Source: an uncultured Roseobacter sp. (GTDB taxonomy: Bacteria; Pseudomonadota; Alphaproteobacteria; Rhodobacterales; Rhodobacteraceae). Taken from it: a stretch of DNA of 64,000 bases. The stretch lies in assembly GCF_947492555.1 (NCBI RefSeq), contig NZ_CANLNE010000002.1, forward strand, positions 487,501 to 551,500, given 5' to 3'. The notes beneath the pieces were generated by a model. That model saw only the letters and a program-made list of their open reading frames with translations, was not told the origin of the DNA and made no database searches. Shown here in pieces: positions 60,273 through 64,000 of the stretch (its first letter is position 1; each line of letters starts with the position of its first letter). Made by a program: the position numbers and the translations under genes.

Positions 60273-61790
60273 ATGAGCGCGCCCAAACCTGTTGTCTTAT
60301 GCATTCTGGATGGGTGGGGCATCAGTGACAGGCGCGAAGGCAATGCGCCGCTGCTCGCCAATACGCCGACGATGGACCGCATCATGGCGACCTGTCCGCA
60401 TGCGACGCTGACAACCTTTGGTCCGGATGTGGGTCTGCCAAAGGGCCAGATGGGCAATTCCGAGGTGGGGCATACCAACATCGGGGCCGGGCGCGTCGTG
60501 GCGATGGACCTCGGCCAGATTGATCTGGCCATCGAGGAAGGCACTTTTGCCGAAAATACCCGGCTCAGGACTTTTATCACCCGATTGCATGGCACCGGCG
60601 GGACGGCGCATCTGATTGGCGTCGTCTCGGATGGTGGGGTGCACGGTCATCTCAACCACATGATTGCTGCGGCCAGGGCGCTGGATGCGGCCGATGTGCC
60701 CGTTGTCATTCATGCACTGACCGATGGGCGGGACGTGAGCCCAAAATCCGCCGCTGCCTTCTTTGAAACATTGCAGGCCGCGCTGCCGGAGCGGGTTCGG
60801 ATTGCGACCGTGACCGGGCGCTACTACGCCATGGACCGCGACAATCGCTGGGGCCGTGTATCAAAGGCCTTTGCCGCGATTGTAAAAGGTGACGGCGCGA
60901 AAGCTGCTGATGCCCAGACTGCGGTTTCGGCGGCCTATGCCCGAGAGGAAACGGATGAGTTCATCGAGCCCACCGTGCTCGACGGATACGCCGGGGCGCA
61001 GAACGGCGATGCGGTCTTTTGCCTGAACTTCCGGGCCGACCGGGCGCGGGAGATCATGGCCGCCATCGGCGCGCCGGATTTCGATGCCTTTGCCACCGGT
61101 GATCGCCCAAACTGGGCGGCGCTGATGGGCATGGCGCAGTATTCAGAGGCGCATTCGGCATACATGTCGGTGATGTATCCCAAGCCCGAGATCGTGAACA
61201 CGCTGGGTGATTGGGTGGCGCAGATGGGTCTGCGGCAGTTCCGCCTCGCCGAGACGGAGAAGTATCCGCATGTGACCTTCTTTCTGAACGGTGGCGAAGA
61301 GGTGTCTTTTGACGGCGAAGACCGCAAGATGCCGAAATCGCCTGATGTGGCGACATATGATCTGCAGCCGGAGATGTCGGCGGGCGAGGTCACGGCCGGA
61401 TTGGTGGGCGCCATCAAAGACGGCTACGACCTGATCGTCGTGAACTACGCCAACCCCGATATGGTCGGCCATACCGGTGATCTCGAAGCGGCGATCACGG
61501 CCTGTGAAGCGGTGGATCAGGGGTTGGGTCAGGCGCTTGAGGCACTGGAGGCCGTGGGCGGTGCGATGATCGTCACTGCCGATCACGGCAATTGCGATGT
61601 GATGATTGATCCCGAAACCGGGGGTCTCCACACGGCGCACACGCTGAACCCGGTGCCGGTGGCGGTGGTGGGCGCGCCCGAGGGTGCCGAATTGTCCGGG
61701 GGGCGGCTTGCCGATCTTGCACCAACCGTGCTGCACCTGATGGGCATCGCGCCGCCGCCGGAAATGACAGGCCGTTGTTTGCTGACATGA
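60273..61790 (+). CDS. gpmI: 2,3-bisphosphoglycerate-independent phosphoglycerate mutase
   Basis: Glycolytic/gluconeogenic enzyme with two Mn ions, 505 residues. The N-terminal metal site is CILDGWGISD with the catalytic Ser in GNSEVGHTNIGAGR, the phosphatase-like portion includes HALTDGRDVSPKSA, and the C-terminal metals bind at NYANPDMVGHTG and VTADHGNCD. The start follows GAGG. It overlaps the next gene by 4 bp (ATGA). The 110-bp gap upstream shows no clear terminator. Confidence 0.96.
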   Translation: MSAPKPVVLCILDGWGISDRREGNAPLLANTPTMDRIMATCPHATLTTFGPDVGLPKGQMGNSEVGHTNIGAGRVVAMDLGQIDLAIEEGTFAENTRLRTFITRLHGTGGTAHLIGVVSDGGVHGHLNHMIAAARALDAADVPVVIHALTDGRDVSPKSAAAFFETLQAALPERVRIATVTGRYYAMDRDNRWGRVSKAFAAIVKGDGAKAADAQTAVSAAYAREETDEFIEPTVLDGYAGAQNGDAVFCLNFRADRAREIMAAIGAPDFDAFATGDRPNWAALMGMAQYSEAHSAYMSVMYPKPEIVNTLGDWVAQMGLRQFRLAETEKYPHVTFFLNGGEEVSFDGEDRKMPKSPDVATYDLQPEMSAGEVTAGLVGAIKDGYDLIVVNYANPDMVGHTGDLEAAITACEAVDQGLGQALEALEAVGGAMIVTADHGNCDVMIDPETGGLHTAHTLNPVPVAVVGAPEGAELSGGRLADLAPTVLHLMGIAPPPEMTGRCLLT

Positions 61791-62917
61791 AATGGGCCGC
61801 GCTGATCATTGCTCTTTGCTGGCCCGTGACGGTATCCGCGCAGCAGGACAATGCTGATCGCGCCCGTGCCGCGATGGCCATGTTGCAGGCAGCTTCGGCG
61901 CAGTTAGAGGCAGCGCAGTCTGCCCGTGACCGTGTCCGCGCGCTCACGCAGACCATTCAGGCGTTCGAGGAAGGGCTTGGGGCGCTGCGCAGTGGCTTGC
62001 GTCAGGCTGCGGTGCGTGAGGCGCAACTGACCGCTCAATTGCAGGCCCGGAATGAAGAGATTGCCACCTTGCTTGCCGTCTTGCAGCGGATCGGGGCGCA
62101 GCAGTCCCCGGTTGCGTTTTTGCATCCCGGCGGACCAACGGGCACGGCACGGTCGGGGATGTTGCTGGCCGAGATGACACCTGCGCTGAATGCCCGGGCG
62201 AGCAACCTGCGCCGTGATCTGGAAGATCTTCAAATCCTGCGTGCCATGCAGACGGATGCAGCTGGAGAGCTGTTGAAGGGGCTCAACGAAGTTCAATCTG
62301 CGCGGACGTCCCTGAATCAGGCAATTGCCGAACGCACCGAGCTTCCCAAAAGGTTCACTCAGGACCCGGTTCGCGAAGCGATCCTCATTGCTTCGGCGGA
62401 GACGCTGGAGAGTTTTGCCAGAGGGTTGGCGCGGGTCGCCGTGGATGAAACGCAGGTCGCACCGGTGACATTGGCAGGCAACAAGGGTGATCTGCCCCTG
62501 CCGGTTCAGGGCATCGTGCTGCATGGTGCGGGCGAGGCCGATGCCGCAGGAATCTCCCGTCCGGGAATCATTCTGGCCACGCGTCCGGAGGCGATTGTGA
62601 CCAGCCCGGTGGCCGCCACGATCCGCTACACCGGGCCGCTGCTCGACCTTGGGCAGGTGGTGATTCTGGAGCCACAGGCCGAGGTGCTTTTTGTGCTTGC
62701 CGGTTTGGATGTTGTTTACGGTACCGCCGGAGAGGTCATTGACGCAGGGGCTCCTTTGGGGCTTATGGGCGACGCTGCGGCTGAAAACCGGCGCCAATTG
62801 TCAACAGATGGTGATGACACTGGCGCAGAGCGGTCAGAAACGCTCTATATAGAAGTGAGACATCAGAACGCAGCCGAGGACCCGAGCCTCTGGTTCCGAA
62901 CCGATAAGGATGGATAG
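61787..62917 (+). CDS. EnvC-like murein hydrolase activator
   Basis: A 376-residue periplasmic protein. The signal peptide MKWAALIIALCWPVTVSAQ is cleaved before QDNADRA. A long coiled coil (about 25-200) is followed by a degenerate LytM/M23 domain (about 240-376). The zinc-binding H-x3-D and H-x-H of active M23 enzymes are absent (RPGIILATRPEAIV and ETLYIEVRHQ at those places), as in EnvC, which activates amidases rather than cutting murein. The order gpmI-envC-ctpA is conserved in alphaproteobacteria. Its start overlaps gpmI. Confidence 0.88.
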   Translation: MKWAALIIALCWPVTVSAQQDNADRARAAMAMLQAASAQLEAAQSARDRVRALTQTIQAFEEGLGALRSGLRQAAVREAQLTAQLQARNEEIATLLAVLQRIGAQQSPVAFLHPGGPTGTARSGMLLAEMTPALNARASNLRRDLEDLQILRAMQTDAAGELLKGLNEVQSARTSLNQAIAERTELPKRFTQDPVREAILIASAETLESFARGLARVAVDETQVAPVTLAGNKGDLPLPVQGIVLHGAGEADAAGISRPGIILATRPEAIVTSPVAATIRYTGPLLDLGQVVILEPQAEVLFVLAGLDVVYGTAGEVIDAGAPLGLMGDAAAENRRQLSTDGDDTGAERSETLYIEVRHQNAAEDPSLWFRTDKDG

Positions 62918-62923
62918 AGAAAA

Positions 62924-64000
62924 ATGAAAAAGTTTGCCATGGCAGCAGTGGGCGGCACGCTCGCAGGCATCATCGCAACGACACAGGTTGTAGGTCCTCT
63001 GTTGGCGCAGGAGACAGCAAAGTCCAGCAACGTGTATGAACAGCTGGATCTCTTTGGAGACATTTTTGAACGCATCCGCGCGCAATATGTCGAAGAGGTC
63101 GAGGCCGGTGAGTTGATTGAAGCCGCAATTGACGGAATGCTGACCTCGCTCGACCCGCACTCCAGCTATCTCTCGCCCGACGATGCGGCGGCGATGCGTG
63201 TGCAGACCCGCGGTGAATTCGGCGGCCTCGGTATCGAGGTTACGCAGGAAGAGGGCTTCGTGAAAGTCGTCTCGCCCATCGACGGGACACCCGCCGACGA
63301 GGCAGGGGTGGAAGCAGGCGATTTCATCACCCACGTCAACGGAGATTCCGTATTGGGCCTGACACTTGATGAGGCTGTCGAGATGATGCGTGGACCCGTT
63401 GGGTCGGAAATTCTGATTACCATTGTGCGGGAAGGCGAAACCGAACCGTTCGATGTCTCAATCATCCGCGACACGATCAAGCTGACGGCGGTACGCACCC
63501 GGACCCAGGGCGATACGGTTGTCTTGCGGGTCACGACCTTCAACGATCAGACCTACACGAACCTCGAAGCAGGACTGAAAGACCAGATCGAAGATGCGGG
63601 CGGGATCGACAAGATCAATGGCATCGTCGTGGATTTACGCAATAACCCCGGCGGCTTGCTGACACAGGCGATCCGGGTGTCGGATGCGTTCCTGAACGAA
63701 GGTGAAATCGTCAGCACGCGCGGTCGCGAACTTCAAGATGGTGATCGCTATAATGCCACCGAAGGCGATCTTGCCGAGGGCAAACCGATTGTGGTGCTGA
63801 TCAACGGCGGCTCGGCCTCGGCTTCGGAAATCGTCGCAGGGGCCTTGCAGGATCATCGCCGCGCAATCGTGGTGGGGACCAAGAGTTTCGGTAAAGGATC
63901 TGTGCAAACTGTCATGCCACTACGGGGCGAAGGTGCGATGCGCCTGACGACTGCGCGCTATTACACGCCGTCTGGTCGCTCGATCCAAGCCCTTGGCGTG
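62924..64000 (+). CDS. ctpA: Carboxyl-terminal processing protease CtpA (partial, S41)
   Basis: Periplasmic serine protease; 359 residues are visible and the 3' end lies outside the window. A signal segment MKKFAMAAVGGTLAGIIATTQVVGPLLA is followed by the family's DGMLTSLDPHSSYLSPDD, a PDZ domain (GLGIEVTQEEGFVKVVSPIDGTPADEAGVEAGDFI) and the catalytic region with Ser in NGGSASASEIVAGAL and Lys in GTKSFGKGSVQT. It starts 6 bp after the envC-like stop. CtpA-type proteases trim or degrade envelope proteins. Confidence 0.95.
   Translation, partial: MKKFAMAAVGGTLAGIIATTQVVGPLLAQETAKSSNVYEQLDLFGDIFERIRAQYVEEVEAGELIEAAIDGMLTSLDPHSSYLSPDDAAAMRVQTRGEFGGLGIEVTQEEGFVKVVSPIDGTPADEAGVEAGDFITHVNGDSVLGLTLDEAVEMMRGPVGSEILITIVREGETEPFDVSIIRDTIKLTAVRTRTQGDTVVLRVTTFNDQTYTNLEAGLKDQIEDAGGIDKINGIVVDLRNNPGGLLTQAIRVSDAFLNEGEIVSTRGRELQDGDRYNATEGDLAEGKPIVVLINGGSASASEIVAGALQDHRRAIVVGTKSFGKGSVQTVMPLRGEGAMRLTTARYYTPSGRSIQALGV

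Overview
The window looks like a chromosomal segment of a Roseobacter-group alphaproteobacterium (Rhodobacterales). It is GC-rich, almost every gene has its closest family in that order, and several neighbourhoods are typical of it: rnd-kdsD-lptC-lptA-lptB-hpf-ptsN, gpmI-envC-ctpA, moxR-DUF58-DUF4159, and a GT14 glycosyltransferase with a long uncharacterised C-terminal region. No tRNA, rRNA, CRISPR array, transposase or phage gene was seen.

Layout. (1) 1-12.3 kb is an envelope/glycan block: the edge of a capsule-type ABC-2 permease, cysQ, kdsB, galU with a good promoter and terminator, three glycosyltransferases, and on the minus strand the Kdo/LPS-transport operon ending in hpf and ptsN. 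(2) 12.3-20.1 kb is a phenylacetate operon read on the minus strand, paaJ-A-B-C-D-E-Z-X, with its repressor gene last and a repeat-flanked promoter at 20044-20089. (3) 20.1-20.8 kb is a lone PAS-domain protein. (4) 21.0-32.0 kb is one long minus-strand carbohydrate operon: binding protein, two permeases, two ATPases, two small uncharacterised proteins, a dihydroxyacetone-kinase-type kinase, a LacI regulator, a xylose-isomerase-like TIM-barrel protein and a Gfo/Idh/MocA oxidoreductase. Two near-identical 16-bp palindromes lie just downstream of an extended -10 element at its head. (5) 32.1-43.1 kb is mixed housekeeping: SGNH hydrolase, arfB, a short transcription unit with a Shine-Dalgarno sequence matching the 16S rRNA tail over 16 nt, a queuosine-precursor transporter, a phytase-like protein, mepA, an MFS carrier, yggT, recQ, yaaA and a soluble hybrid histidine kinase. 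(6) 43.3-50.0 kb is the MoxR-DUF58-DUF4159 operon with every junction overlapping by 4 bp. (7) 50.0-56.1 kb holds DUF1285, a hydroxypyruvate-isomerase-like gene, DUF2798, polA, an orphan membrane protein, a zinc-finger protein and DUF1203. (8) 56.1-60.2 kb has a dnaE2 polymerase that seems to lack its C-terminal domain, followed by a small AT-rich island with an XRE regulator and an orphan membrane protein. (9) 60.3-64.0 kb is gpmI, a catalytically degenerate EnvC-like protein, and ctpA cut by the window end.

How the genes fit together. KdsD, KdsB and the Lpt proteins make and move Kdo-containing LPS; galU supplies UDP-glucose to glycosyltransferases; CysQ beside a polysaccharide exporter could remove PAP if the exported glycan is sulfated (inference). 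The paa enzymes open the phenylacetyl-CoA ring. The LacI operon imports a small sugar or polyol and phosphorylates a short keto-sugar; the substrate cannot be read from the sequence.

The most unusual signals are the 33.3-33.5 kb unit with the extreme Shine-Dalgarno, the LacI/DAK operon with its two small proteins and twin operators, and the truncated dnaE2 beside the AT-rich island.
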